A DNA stretch of 64,000 bases from Pseudomonas grimontii (lineage in GTDB: Bacteria; Pseudomonadota; Gammaproteobacteria; Pseudomonadales; Pseudomonadaceae): contig NZ_VFES01000008.1 in assembly GCF_007858185.1 (NCBI RefSeq), forward strand, positions 62,001-126,000, read 5' to 3'. The position numbers and the translations under genes were made by a program. Below the pieces are notes generated by a model that was not told where the DNA came from, ran no database searches, and worked only from the letters and a program-made list of their open reading frames with translations. This document shows, one piece after another, positions 39,403-48,481 of this stretch (position 1 is the first letter of the stretch; the number at the start of each line of letters is the position of its first letter).

Positions 39403-41073
39403 ATGATCGACGCAAAGCTAAAGCCGTTAAGCCTGGCTGTCTGGTTCAGCGTGACCGGGTGTGCCTTGACTGTTGGCGCTGTGCAGGCCGCCGAGTTTGA
39501 TACCGGCAATCCGGACTGGACCGCGCGCTGGGACAACACCGTGCGTTACAACCTGGGCATACGGGCCGAGGGGCGCGACTCCGCGTTGGCCAATAACGCC
39601 AGCTACGACGAGTCCGACGCCAAGTTTGATCGGGGCGATGTGGTGACCAATCGGGTCGATGTGATGAGCGAAATGGAGGTCGCGTACAAGCAGTACAACG
39701 GTTTTCGCATCAGCGGCGCGGGCTGGTACGACCAGGCTTACGAAAACACCGACGTCGAAACCAGCCCCGGCAATGTCTACTACCCCGGTGCGTTTCCCGG
39801 TACGAGCACGCCGAGCTACAACAACGGTAAATACTCCAGCTTCACCAAGCGCTATCACCGTGGCCCTAGCGGCGAGTTACTGGACGCCTTTGCGTTTACC
39901 CGCTTCGATCTCGGCGAGATTCCGGTCAGCGTGCGTGCCGGCCGGCATACCGTGTACTGGGGCAACGGCCTGCTGATTGCCGGGCATGCGGTGTCCTACT
40001 CGCAAGCACCGTTGGATGGGCGCAAAGCGGTAAGCAACCCAGGAACCGAGACCCGTGAAATCTTCCTGCCGTTGACGCAGATTTCAACCCAGGCTCAGGT
40101 CACCGACAAGTTGTCGCTGGCAGCGCAATACTTCTTCGAATGGGACACCACGCGCGCACCTGAAGGCGGTACCTATCTGGCTTCCGCCGACGTCGCCCTG
40201 GAAGGGCCGGACCGTTTGCCGTTGTTCAGCGGTGTTTCGCGGCCGTTGATTGACCCGGTCAAACCCAAGGACAGGGGCAACTGGGGCGTGATGGGCACCT
40301 ATAGCTTCGACTTCCTGCATTCGGAGGTCAGCGCGTTCTATCGCGAATTCGATGACTACAACCCGTGGGGCCTGCAAGTGGCACCGACTTTCGCCCGTTA
40401 CGTGTACGCCGAGAACGTCAAGCTCTATGGCCTGGGTTACTCCGCAGGTCCGGTGCTGGGTGGCGGCTCCCTTGGCGTAGACCTGTCGTATCGCCAGAAC
40501 ACCTCGTTGGTCTCCAGCAACATCAGCACTGCCGACAACCAGGGCGCTCGCGGTGACACCTGGCACATGGTGGTCAACGGCCTGTGGTTGCTGCCGCGCA
40601 CTGATTACTTCGACACCGGCAGCCTGATCACCGAAATGGCGTTCAGTCATGTGCAACGGGTGACCAAGCACGAGGAACTGTTCAAAGGCGAGGGCTATGG
40701 CGGCTGCCCGGAGGGGCAGGACAAGCACTACGGCTGCGCCACCAAAAATTATGTCGGCCTGGCCGTGAGCTTTGCACCGCAATGGCTGGGGGTGTTCCCC
40801 GGCTGGAACATTTCCACCCCGATGAGCGTGGATTACGGCGTCAGCGGCAATGCCGCAACGGGCGGGGGCAACGAAGGCAAATACACCTGGAAAGCCGGGG
40901 TCAAGGGCACCTACGACGAGCGTACTGACGTGACCCTGTCGTACATCGGGTACGGCAGCGAACGCAAATATGGCGATATTGCCGGTGTCGGCAAAACAGT
41001 CGTCGGGGGAACCGGCGACGTTGGCCTGACCGACCGCAATTGGGTCTCGCTGACGGTCAGTACCGCGTTCTGA
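39403..41073 (+). CDS. DUF1302 outer-membrane protein, copy 1
   Basis: 556 aa from the ATG at 39403 (GGGAG upstream; starts further left have no ribosome site). A signal peptide ends near GAVQA. The mature protein opens NPDWTARWDNTVRYNLG and shows YDESDAKFDRGDVVTNRVD, alternating aromatic strands, VRAGRHTVYWGNGLL, and a terminal strand ending VSTAF, all consistent with an outer-membrane beta-barrel. DUF1302 genes normally sit beside DUF1329 genes, as here (gap 65 nt), and are linked to uptake or export of hydrophobic substrates, though the biochemical role is not established. Two paralogues lie at 55465 and 63186. Confidence 0.88.
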   Translation: MIDAKLKPLSLAVWFSVTGCALTVGAVQAAEFDTGNPDWTARWDNTVRYNLGIRAEGRDSALANNASYDESDAKFDRGDVVTNRVDVMSEMEVAYKQYNGFRISGAGWYDQAYENTDVETSPGNVYYPGAFPGTSTPSYNNGKYSSFTKRYHRGPSGELLDAFAFTRFDLGEIPVSVRAGRHTVYWGNGLLIAGHAVSYSQAPLDGRKAVSNPGTETREIFLPLTQISTQAQVTDKLSLAAQYFFEWDTTRAPEGGTYLASADVALEGPDRLPLFSGVSRPLIDPVKPKDRGNWGVMGTYSFDFLHSEVSAFYREFDDYNPWGLQVAPTFARYVYAENVKLYGLGYSAGPVLGGGSLGVDLSYRQNTSLVSSNISTADNQGARGDTWHMVVNGLWLLPRTDYFDTGSLITEMAFSHVQRVTKHEELFKGEGYGGCPEGQDKHYGCATKNYVGLAVSFAPQWLGVFPGWNISTPMSVDYGVSGNAATGGGNEGKYTWKAGVKGTYDERTDVTLSYIGYGSERKYGDIAGVGKTVVGGTGDVGLTDRNWVSLTVSTAF

Positions 41074-41138
41074 ACCGCCCTGAACTGCACTGCAGTGATC
41101 ACCGGACTCGGCGATCACCCATCTGAATGGAGAACGTA

Positions 41139-42491
41139 ATGACGGTCAATTCTTATGCGATAGGCCTGGTGGCCATTGCTCTGACGGGGGCGACAGTCGC
41201 TGATGACACCTCTACCGCAGCCGATCTGGGCGGCAGACTCACGCCGTTCGGGGCGATTGTCGCGGGCAATGCCGCTGGCACCATTCCGGCCTACGACGGT
41301 GGTTTAAAAGTCCCGGCCGGGCTGGTCCCAGGCGACGGCAACTGGCCCAACCCGTTTGCCGATGAAAAGCCACGCTTGCGCATTACCGCAGCCAACGCCG
41401 ATCAGTACGCCGACCAACTGGCAGCCGGACAACTGCAATTGCTCAAGCAGAACCCCGACACCTATTACCTTGAGGTGTACCCCACCCACCGGACAGCAAC
41501 CTTTCCGGCGAATTTTCTTGCTGCCACCCAGCGCAATGCTGGCCGCAAGGACTGCAAGACCGAGAACGACGGTCTGTCGATCAGCGAAGGCTGCCGGGGC
41601 GGTCTGCCGTTCCCACTGCCGCGAGATGGCCGGGAACTGATGTGGAACTACATCCTGAACTACCAGGGTGTGAATGGCTGGGACTGGAACCACAGTGCCT
41701 ATGTCGTCAATGAGGGTCATGCGACGTTGACCAATACCAACCGGTCCACCGGCGAAAAACCCTTCTACCAGATGGACGTTCCCGGGCGTGATCCGAAAAT
41801 CGCCCAACGTATATGGTCGCGCATCGTTGCGCCGGCCCGTACGGCCGGGCAGGCATCCGGGTATTGGGATTACCTCGACCCGGTCGCTGACTCTCGATAT
41901 GCCTGGAGCTACAGCACCGGCCAGCGCCGCGTGCGCAAGGCTCCGGAATTCAACTACGACACCCCCAGCTCGGCGTTCGGCGGGGTCGCGTTCTACGACG
42001 AAATCTTCCTGTTCTCCGGAAAGATGGACCGTTTCGACTGGAAGCTGGTGGGCAAGAAGGAAATGTTCATTCCCTACAGCAACTACACGCTGAAGTGGGG
42101 TTGCGACATGGACAAGAAACTCATGCCCAAACACATCAACCCCGCCTGTGAACGCTGGGAGCTGCACCGTGTCTGGGTGGTGGAAGCGACCCGCAAGGAC
42201 GGCGTCCGCCACGCGCAGAAAAAACGTCGCTACTACATCGACGAGGACACCTTTGGTGCTGCGGTCTACGACGCCTGGGACGACAGCGGCGCACTGTTCC
42301 GTACCGGCTCGCAATACAACATCGAGGCCTATGGCATTCCCAATAACCCGCAACAGGATTCCTACTCGTTGTACGACTTCACCCGTGACCAGTACGGCAT
42401 GTTCGGCAACGGCCCGACGCGCTACCGCCAGGAACCGGTCGCCGAGCGTGAAGCCAATCCGCAGACCATCGCCGGTGGCCAGACCCGCTGA
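41139..42491 (+). CDS. DUF1329 protein, copy 1
   Basis: 450 aa from the ATG at 41139, which has GGAG ten bases upstream (an ATG at 41127 overlaps that site and is less likely). A short signal-like N-terminus ending TVADD is followed by LGGRLTPFGAIVAGNAAGTI, a conserved opening of the family, then RGGLPFPLPRDG, KLVGKKEMFIPYSNY, CERWELHRVWVVEAT and KKRRYYIDEDTFG. The family has a LolA/LolB-like periplasmic lipid-binding fold and works with DUF1302 proteins at the outer membrane. The paralogue at 57160 shares these motifs. A strong terminator follows at 42507-42535. Confidence 0.88.
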   Translation: MTVNSYAIGLVAIALTGATVADDTSTAADLGGRLTPFGAIVAGNAAGTIPAYDGGLKVPAGLVPGDGNWPNPFADEKPRLRITAANADQYADQLAAGQLQLLKQNPDTYYLEVYPTHRTATFPANFLAATQRNAGRKDCKTENDGLSISEGCRGGLPFPLPRDGRELMWNYILNYQGVNGWDWNHSAYVVNEGHATLTNTNRSTGEKPFYQMDVPGRDPKIAQRIWSRIVAPARTAGQASGYWDYLDPVADSRYAWSYSTGQRRVRKAPEFNYDTPSSAFGGVAFYDEIFLFSGKMDRFDWKLVGKKEMFIPYSNYTLKWGCDMDKKLMPKHINPACERWELHRVWVVEATRKDGVRHAQKKRRYYIDEDTFGAAVYDAWDDSGALFRTGSQYNIEAYGIPNNPQQDSYSLYDFTRDQYGMFGNGPTRYRQEPVAEREANPQTIAGGQTR

Positions 42492-42506
42492 CCTCATGCT
42501 CCTTTT

Positions 42507-42535
42507 CGGCGCTCGTCACGGGCGCCGATTTTTTT
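42507..42535 (+). terminator. Rho-independent terminator after DUF1329 copy 1
   Basis: Arms CGGCGC (42507-42512) and GCGCCG (42522-42527) flank a 9-nt loop and are followed by A and seven T residues. It separates the DUF1302/DUF1329 unit from the SDR gene starting 21 nt later, which may need read-through or its own promoter. Confidence 0.75.
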
Positions 42536-42555
42536 ATCCGTCCCGAGACCCTTTT

Positions 42556-43374
42556 ATGAGCGAGATTGTGCAACGTTTAGACGGCAAGGTCTGCGTGATC
42601 ACCGGCGCCGGCAGTGGCATCGGCCGCGCCTCGGCACTGCGTTTTGCCCGGGAGGGCGCCACGGTAGTGGTCACCGACCTTTTCGCCGAATCGGCGCAGG
42701 CCGTGGCAGCTGAAATAGGTGCCAAGGCAATGGCCATGCAAGTGGATGTTGGTGAGGAAGACGCCTTGCGGCAGATGGTCGAGCAGACCGTCGAGACCTT
42801 CGGTCGTATCGACGTATTGTTCAATAACGCCGTGTACAGAAACCCGGCCACAACCCGCGATATCGACTTCATCAACTTCAACACCGAGCTGTTCCACAAC
42901 TGCATGCGGGTCAACGTGTTGGGCGGCGTGCTGGCGTGCAAATACGCCTTGCCGCACATGCTCGCCCAGGGCAGCGGTTCGATTCTGTTCACCTCGTCCA
43001 CCAGCTCGATTGCCGGCGAAATTTCTCAGTTCAGCTACGGCGCCTCCAAGGCCGCGCTCAACTGGTACGTGCAAAGCATTGCCGCCACCTTTGGCAAACG
43101 CGGCATTCGTTGCAACGGCATCCTGCCGGGAGTGATTCGCACGCCAGCCATGGAAAGTTGGGCCAACGAGGCGATGAAGTCGGCCTTTCTCGACCTGCAA
43201 AACGTACCGCAACTGGGCGAGCCGGAAGACATCGCCGCCATGGCCGCTTTCCTCGCCAGCGACGACGCCGCCTACGTCAACGGCACGCTGATGCGCGTGG
43301 ACGGCGGCATGAGTTGCGGCACGCCGATGGTGCCGGTGGTGCGCAATTTCCTGTTGCCCCAGGCCTCGGTCTGA
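42556..43374 (+). CDS. Short-chain dehydrogenase/reductase
   Basis: 272 aa from the ATG at 42556; frames extending into the DUF1329 gene are rejected. Classical motifs: TGAGSGIGRASALRFA, NNAVYRN in place of NNAG, the serine in TSSTSSIAG, YGASK, and RVDGGMSCG. A longer C-terminal tail (PMVPVVRNFLLPQASV) follows. D41-type acid after the second strand (VVTDLF) suggests NAD. It begins a five-gene + strand run leading to an MFS transporter. Substrate unknown; a cyclic or terpenoid alcohol would suit the epoxide-hydrolase-like neighbour. Confidence 0.87.
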   Translation: MSEIVQRLDGKVCVITGAGSGIGRASALRFAREGATVVVTDLFAESAQAVAAEIGAKAMAMQVDVGEEDALRQMVEQTVETFGRIDVLFNNAVYRNPATTRDIDFINFNTELFHNCMRVNVLGGVLACKYALPHMLAQGSGSILFTSSTSSIAGEISQFSYGASKAALNWYVQSIAATFGKRGIRCNGILPGVIRTPAMESWANEAMKSAFLDLQNVPQLGEPEDIAAMAAFLASDDAAYVNGTLMRVDGGMSCGTPMVPVVRNFLLPQASV

Positions 43375-43407
43375 TCCCGATCCATTCACTGCACTGGAGC
43401 CCGTTTT

Positions 43408-43857
43408 ATGGCACTCGAACAGGAACGCTTCATCCTCGACATGCTGGCCGCCTGGGGCGATGGCCGCGACGGCAGCCGCCCCGATATCGAACGCATTATG
43501 GCCACCTTCGCCGACGACGCCATCTGGCAACTGTGGGTGCCCGGTGGTCCTGTGATCCGGGGGCGCGACGCGTTACGCCGGGAGATAGAGCGACAGATGA
43601 GTTATGTCACGCATAACCGTTGCACCACGCGCCACATCGTCTCTTCGGAGCGCGTGGTGATGACCGAACGCGACGATTACTGCGTCAACAACGGCGTCCC
43701 CATGCCGCACTCGATGGTGGCGGTGTATGAGCTGGACGAACACGGACTGATCTGTGCCTGGCGCGAGTACCTGGACACCGCCGACCTAGCGAAGAAAAAG
43801 GGCGTGCCGCTGGAGCAGGTAGGCGGGCCGAACGCTGGTAGCACCAGCACCCATTGA
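43408..43857 (+). CDS. NTF2-like protein, limonene-1,2-epoxide hydrolase family
   Basis: 149 aa, the size of LEH/SnoaL-like alpha+beta barrels. The Asp-Arg-Asp catalytic triad of limonene epoxide hydrolase appears to be kept: R88 and D90 in MTERDDYCV, and D123 in CAWREYLDT. The opening FADDAIWQLWVPGGPVIRG is typical. It may open an epoxide by water addition in one step or be a SnoaL-type cyclase/isomerase. It lies 33 nt after an SDR gene and 38 nt before a kinase-like gene, in a probable operon for a terpenoid-like or alicyclic compound (inference). Confidence 0.78.
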   Translation: MALEQERFILDMLAAWGDGRDGSRPDIERIMATFADDAIWQLWVPGGPVIRGRDALRREIERQMSYVTHNRCTTRHIVSSERVVMTERDDYCVNNGVPMPHSMVAVYELDEHGLICAWREYLDTADLAKKKGVPLEQVGGPNAGSTSTH

Positions 43858-43895
43858 GAGCGGCGCTGGACATCAGCGCCTGAGGAAGACCCCGT

Positions 43896-45260
43896 ATGCC
43901 AACAACAATAAATGCGACTGTTGATCCAGTCGAAGAAAAGCTGCGCACCTTTGTCGAAGGGCTGCTGGGCGGGAACATCACGGCCATGCAACGCCTGCTG
44001 CGCTGGCGCCCGGCGTGGAACCTTGAACTGCAACGCGATGGCGAAACCCTTCAACTGCATATCCGTGGCGAGCGCGGCGGTGATGTCAGTCCATTCCCGG
44101 AGCTGCGCCGGGAGGCGGATATTCTCACCTTGCTTGGTCAGCAAGGCGTGCCGGTGCCGCGTATCTACGGCTTCTGCGAAGACCCGCAAGCGATCGTCAT
44201 GGAGTTGGTGCCGGGTAGTCGTGACGTCAGCACGGCGAACAGCAATGCCGAACGCCATGCCGTCGCACGCCAATGGGTCGACGCCATGGCGCGCATGCAC
44301 CAACTGCCGTTGCAACCCTTCATTGCGCAGGGCATTCATCTGCCGATCAGTGCCGAGGACATTACCCTCGCAGGTTTGGAAGCCTATTACCCGCTGTATG
44401 CGCGCAATAAAACCAGGCCTCAGCCTCTGGCCGAATTCGCCCTCGGCTGGTTGCGCCGCAATGTGCCACAGCACCGTACCCAGCCTGCTTTCGTTCAGTA
44501 CGACTCGGGGCAGTACCTGTTCGAGAACGGACAGGTGCAGGGTCTCTACGATTTTGAATTCGCCATGATTGGTGATCCGTTGGCTGACCTGGCTTCGGCG
44601 CGGATGCGCGACAATTACGAGCCGCTCGGAGACAGTTTCGCGGACCTGTATCGCTACTATCAGCAAGTGACCGGCGAGCCGGCGGACCCTGATGTCGTAC
44701 GTTACCACACCGCACTGTTCGCCACCGTCAGCACGATGCAATTCTCGGCATCGGTGGCCACGCCACAACCAGGCGACCCGCACGACATCTACACCGAGTT
44801 TGATATCGCGTTGCGCCGGGTAGTGGTGCATGCGCTGGCCGAAGCCATGGGTGTGCCGCTGCAAACGCCAACACTGGAGATTGTCAGCAGCGGCCCGAAT
44901 GCGCAGTTGCTGACCATGCTCGGCGATGCCCTGGCGCAGGTGGAAGTCGGCAGTGACTTCCAGAAAACCAACCTGCGCGCAGTGAGCAAATTGGTTGAGT
45001 ACCTGGGCCGTGGCGATGCCATGGAATTGCGTTTGCGCGAGCTGGAACAACAGGAGGCGCAAGTCCTGCTCGACCGCACTTTCAGTGACTACAGCGAGAT
45101 TGATGCAGCGCTGGAAGCCTTGGTCAAAAGCGCCGGGCCCGAATACGACGAACCCTTGCTGCGCCTGTTCATGGCGCAAATCGAACGACGTGTTCTGGTC
45201 TACGGCAGCACCGCCATTGGCGCCTCCGCCAGCCACATCGACCTGCCACCCGTCGCCTGA
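43896..45260 (+). CDS. Kinase-like phosphotransferase (APH family), divergent catalytic loop
   Basis: 454 aa, longer than usual because of a C-terminal helical extension (about residues 330-454). The N-lobe has WNLELQRDGETLQL and ILTLLGQQGVPVPRIYGF. The catalytic loop reads FVQYDSGQYLFENG: D203 is kept, but the preceding His and the Asn that binds metal are replaced (Q and, by alignment, Q). The metal motif is D219 in YDFEFAMIGDPLADLAS. Members beside SDR and ACAD genes phosphorylate hydroxylated acids or CoA esters. The altered loop leaves activity uncertain. It lies 38 nt after the epoxide-hydrolase-like gene. A related, badly damaged gene is at 59766-60966. Confidence 0.8.
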   Translation: MPTTINATVDPVEEKLRTFVEGLLGGNITAMQRLLRWRPAWNLELQRDGETLQLHIRGERGGDVSPFPELRREADILTLLGQQGVPVPRIYGFCEDPQAIVMELVPGSRDVSTANSNAERHAVARQWVDAMARMHQLPLQPFIAQGIHLPISAEDITLAGLEAYYPLYARNKTRPQPLAEFALGWLRRNVPQHRTQPAFVQYDSGQYLFENGQVQGLYDFEFAMIGDPLADLASARMRDNYEPLGDSFADLYRYYQQVTGEPADPDVVRYHTALFATVSTMQFSASVATPQPGDPHDIYTEFDIALRRVVVHALAEAMGVPLQTPTLEIVSSGPNAQLLTMLGDALAQVEVGSDFQKTNLRAVSKLVEYLGRGDAMELRLRELEQQEAQVLLDRTFSDYSEIDAALEALVKSAGPEYDEPLLRLFMAQIERRVLVYGSTAIGASASHIDLPPVA

Positions 45261-45319
45261 CAGGGTGAAACCTTTCTCGCCCGGTGGCTGGTCGCCGGGC
45301 CTTCGTTTTCGGAGTGCTT

Positions 45320-46141
45320 ATGTCTGTTTCTGATGATGCCTTCCTGCATCGCTATGGTCCGTGGGCGGTGATTGCCGGTGGCTCCCATGGAGTGGGCGCG
45401 GCGTTTGCCCGTACCCTCGCCGAGCGTGGCCTCAACTGCGTGCTGGTGGCGCGCCGTGGCGGCACCCTGGCGCAATTGAAAGGCGAATTGGAGCAACGTT
45501 ACGCCATCGAAGTGCTGGTGGTGATCCAGGACCTTTCTCAACCCGATGCCTGTGAGCGTTTGCTCGCAGCTGTCGGTGATCGGCAAGTTGGTCTTTTTAT
45601 CTACAACGCGGGTGGCGATCCTTACATCACACGCTTTCTCGATACCTCGGCCGAGGACTGGGGCGCCTTGCTGCGCCTCAATTGCTTGACCGTGATGCAA
45701 TGCAGCCACGCCTTTGGCGCTGCGATGCTGGAGCGCGGGCAGGGCGGCTTGCTGTTGGTCGGTTCCCAGGCAGCCTTGGGGGGAATTCGCAAACTGGCGA
45801 TGTACACCGCAACCAAGGGCTTTGCCCTGAACCTCGGCGAATCGTTATGGGCGGAGTGGAAAGACCTTGGCGTCGATGTGCTCAACCTGCTCATCGGCAC
45901 CGTCGACACACCCACCATGCGCGATGCCATGGTCAAACTGAACATTGCCGACGCCCTGACCATGACCTTGCCCAAGGCTGAAGACCTGGCGCTTCTGGCG
46001 CTTGAGCAACTGAGTAATGGCCCAACGCTGATTCACCCCGAAGACACCCTTGCCCAAGTCGCGAATGCACCTGGCCCGGCACGCCGTGCTCATGTGCTGA
46101 GCAAGAGCGCGGAAGCGGCTGTGTTTATCGGCAACGACTGA
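45320..46141 (+). CDS. Short-chain dehydrogenase/reductase
   Basis: 273 aa from the ATG at 45320 with GGAG upstream. Motifs: AGGSHGVGAAFARTLAERG (a TG replaced by AG), YNAGGDPY for NNAG, GSQAALGG carrying the serine, YTATK as YxxxK, and a C-terminal tail without DGG, closer to DltE or YqjQ-like SDRs that act on lipid or ketone substrates. NADP preference is suggested by the Arg in VARRGG. It is followed after 11 nt by the MFS gene. Specific substrate not recognisable. Confidence 0.86.
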   Translation: MSVSDDAFLHRYGPWAVIAGGSHGVGAAFARTLAERGLNCVLVARRGGTLAQLKGELEQRYAIEVLVVIQDLSQPDACERLLAAVGDRQVGLFIYNAGGDPYITRFLDTSAEDWGALLRLNCLTVMQCSHAFGAAMLERGQGGLLLVGSQAALGGIRKLAMYTATKGFALNLGESLWAEWKDLGVDVLNLLIGTVDTPTMRDAMVKLNIADALTMTLPKAEDLALLALEQLSNGPTLIHPEDTLAQVANAPGPARRAHVLSKSAEAAVFIGND

Positions 46142-46152
46142 GGTCACACACC

Positions 46153-47400
46153 ATGAAAGGCTTTGATAACGCAGAATTCAAGCTCGGTTGGCGAGTATTG
46201 ATTCTGGCGCTGGTCGGCGTCGCCACCAGTTCCAGCTCGTTGCTGCTGTACAGCTTCAGCTCCATGGTGATTCCGCTGGAACAGGCCATGGGATGGGGCA
46301 GGGCGGAGTTGCAGGCGGCAATCACCGCATTGTCGCTGGGCACCATCGTCGCGTCGCAATTGGCCGGCTGGCTCAACTTGCGCTACGGCTTGCGCCGGGT
46401 CACGTTGCTGTCGCTGCTGGCGTTGTCCCTGAGTGTCTTCACCCTGACCTGTATCAATGGCTCGATCTGGACCCTCTACCTTGGCTTTTTCCTGGTGCCG
46501 CTAGCCGGGCTGGGTACGTTGCAGGTGACCTGGTCGCACCTGGTGAACTTGTGGTTCGAGGACAACCGTGGTCTGGCGCTGGCGATCATCCTCAGTGGCT
46601 CCGGACTGGCGGCCATCATGCTGCCGTTGATCACCGCCTGGACGATCAGCCGGTGGAATTGGCAGGCGGGATTCCTCGCGCTGGGCGTGTTGCCGGTACT
46701 GCTGGCGTTGCCGTTGGCCTTACGCTGGTTGTTGCCGACTGCCGATGTCAGCGCCCACTCGGCGCAACGCCCCGCCGCCAGTGAACAAACCGGTGGGCTG
46801 CTACTGCGCGAGGCGCTGCGCTCATGGCGGTTCTGGGTGTGCAACCTGTCGATGACGTTGGTGGTGTCGTGTGTGGTGGGCATGGTCACCAACATCGTGC
46901 CGTTGCTGCAGGACCGTGGACTGAGCGCCCTTCAGGCCAGCCAGATTTTCGCCAGCTTCGGCGTGTCGCTGATTCTTGGCAGGCTGCTGGTGGGTTACCT
47001 GATTGACCGGTTGTGGGCGCCCGGTGTTGCCTCTGTGGCGCTGCTGATGCCGGCATTTGCCTGCGGCATTTTTGCCTATGGGGATTCCAGTATTGCGATG
47101 TACACCCTCGCCACGTTGTTGGTAGGCGTGGGTGCCGGCGCCGAGTTCGATATCGCTGCCTTCCTCATTGCCCGTTACTTCGGCATGCGCGACTACGGCC
47201 GTTTGTTCGGCGCGCACCTGGGCTTGATTACCGCAGGTGCGGCGATCTCGCCGTTACTGTTCGCCGGGCTGTTCAAGCTCACCGGTGGCTACTCGGCCAT
47301 GCTGCTGTTCAGTTTTATCTGCTTTGTGGTCGGCCCCTTGCTACTCCTGACGTTGGGTGGGTATCCGCGATATCAGTCCGAGCCGTTGGCGGCCAATTGA
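46153..47400 (+). CDS. MFS transporter (monocarboxylate-porter-like)
   Basis: 415 aa with twelve hydrophobic segments. Early helices carry SFSSMVIPLEQAMGWGRAEL and TIVASQLAGWLNLRYGLRRV, a pattern of the OFA/monocarboxylate porter-type MFS groups, in which a WxRxE-like segment follows helix 1. A long cytoplasmic loop (about residues 200-225) divides the halves. It would import an organic acid in the inner membrane. It ends the run that starts at 42556, so its cargo is probably the substrate of those enzymes. Confidence 0.86.
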   Translation: MKGFDNAEFKLGWRVLILALVGVATSSSSLLLYSFSSMVIPLEQAMGWGRAELQAAITALSLGTIVASQLAGWLNLRYGLRRVTLLSLLALSLSVFTLTCINGSIWTLYLGFFLVPLAGLGTLQVTWSHLVNLWFEDNRGLALAIILSGSGLAAIMLPLITAWTISRWNWQAGFLALGVLPVLLALPLALRWLLPTADVSAHSAQRPAASEQTGGLLLREALRSWRFWVCNLSMTLVVSCVVGMVTNIVPLLQDRGLSALQASQIFASFGVSLILGRLLVGYLIDRLWAPGVASVALLMPAFACGIFAYGDSSIAMYTLATLLVGVGAGAEFDIAAFLIARYFGMRDYGRLFGAHLGLITAGAAISPLLFAGLFKLTGGYSAMLLFSFICFVVGPLLLLTLGGYPRYQSEPLAAN

Positions 47401-47494
47401 GTAGGCTGCCGAAGTAAATATGGACAAATAATAGATTAATGTTCAATTATTACTTCAAGTGCAGCCTGACAATAAAACAAACAAGGAGAATGCC

Positions 47495-48421
47495 ATGCGT
47501 GCAGCAATCATTTCCGAGCGCAATGCGCCGCCGGTAGTGGGCGAGTTTCGTGATCCGCAGCCGCAAGACGGCTCGGTGCTGATCGATGTCGATACCGCTG
47601 GCCTTGGGGGCTGGGATGTACTCGGCGCCTACCGTCTGGGTGTTGAATATCCCTGTGTCATTCGCGGCGAAGGCGTTGGCCGTGCGCCGGATGGCCGCCG
47701 GGTGTATTTCGGCGAGCGCTCGGTGTTGCCGTTTGGTGCCTGGGCAGAGCGTACCCTGGTGCCGCAAGCCGAAGTATGGAATGTGCCAGACGACGTGGAC
47801 GATAAAACCGCGATCAGCATGGGCATCGCCGCGACCGGCGCCATCGTGCCCCTGGAAAAAGCCGCGATTCAGAAGGGTGAGAAGGTGCTGATCCTGGGCG
47901 CCACCGGCACTCTGGGTCAGATCGCCCTGCAACTGGCGCGCGGTCTGGGTGCGGGCAAGGTGGTCGGTGCTGCGCGGTCCGGTGAAGCGCTGGGCCGGTT
48001 GAAATCGCGAGGTCTTGCCGATGAAGTGGTGACCTTGGGTGGCAGCGATGATGTCGCTGCGCTCAAAGACGCGGCCGATGGTGGATTTGATGTGGTGCTC
48101 GATCTCGTGTGCGGTCAACCGATGTTGACGTCCCTGAAAGCGACCAATTGGGGTGCCCGGATCATGACCATTGGCACGGGGGCCGGTCGTCAGCTCAATC
48201 TGGATATTGCCGATCTGTTGTTTCGCAACTTGTCGTGCATCGGCACTGGCCAGCGTCCGCCCGCAGACCGTGAACAGATCTGGCTGCGTCTGCTGAAGAT
48301 CGCCAAAGAGCAGCAGATTCAGGTGGATTACCTGGATTTCACACTCGATCAGGCGGCGCAAGCCTGGGCCGCGCAGGTCAATGGGCCGCACGCCAAAATT
48401 ACCGCCACGATTCGTCGTTAA
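47495..48421 (+). CDS. Zinc-independent medium-chain dehydrogenase/quinone oxidoreductase
   Basis: 308 aa from the ATG at 47495 with AAGGAG upstream; the longer frame is rejected. N-terminal GroES-like domain followed by the Rossmann motif ILGATGTLGQIALQLA. The zinc ligands of true alcohol dehydrogenases are missing (the His/Cys near GEGVGRAPDG and the four-cysteine lobe are absent), which points to the QOR subgroup acting on quinones or enones with NADPH. It is separated from the MFS gene by 94 nt of AT-rich sequence that may hold a promoter, and is followed by a REP-like palindrome. Confidence 0.86.
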   Translation: MRAAIISERNAPPVVGEFRDPQPQDGSVLIDVDTAGLGGWDVLGAYRLGVEYPCVIRGEGVGRAPDGRRVYFGERSVLPFGAWAERTLVPQAEVWNVPDDVDDKTAISMGIAATGAIVPLEKAAIQKGEKVLILGATGTLGQIALQLARGLGAGKVVGAARSGEALGRLKSRGLADEVVTLGGSDDVAALKDAADGGFDVVLDLVCGQPMLTSLKATNWGARIMTIGTGAGRQLNLDIADLLFRNLSCIGTGQRPPADREQIWLRLLKIAKEQQIQVDYLDFTLDQAAQAWAAQVNGPHAKITATIRR

Positions 48422-48440
48422 GGCCTGTATCGCTGATCGA

Positions 48441-48474
48441 CCTGTGGCGAGGGAGCAAGCTCCCTCGCCACAGG
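48441..48474. repeat. REP-like perfect palindrome (possible bidirectional terminator)
   Basis: Two 16-nt arms (CCTGTGGCGAGGGAGC and its reverse complement) around a central AA, between two convergent genes. This is the common Pseudomonas intergenic repeat of the GTGGCGAGGGAGC type. It supports the genus call and probably stops or protects both transcripts. Confidence 0.85.
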
Positions 48475-48481
48475 TTCAGTG

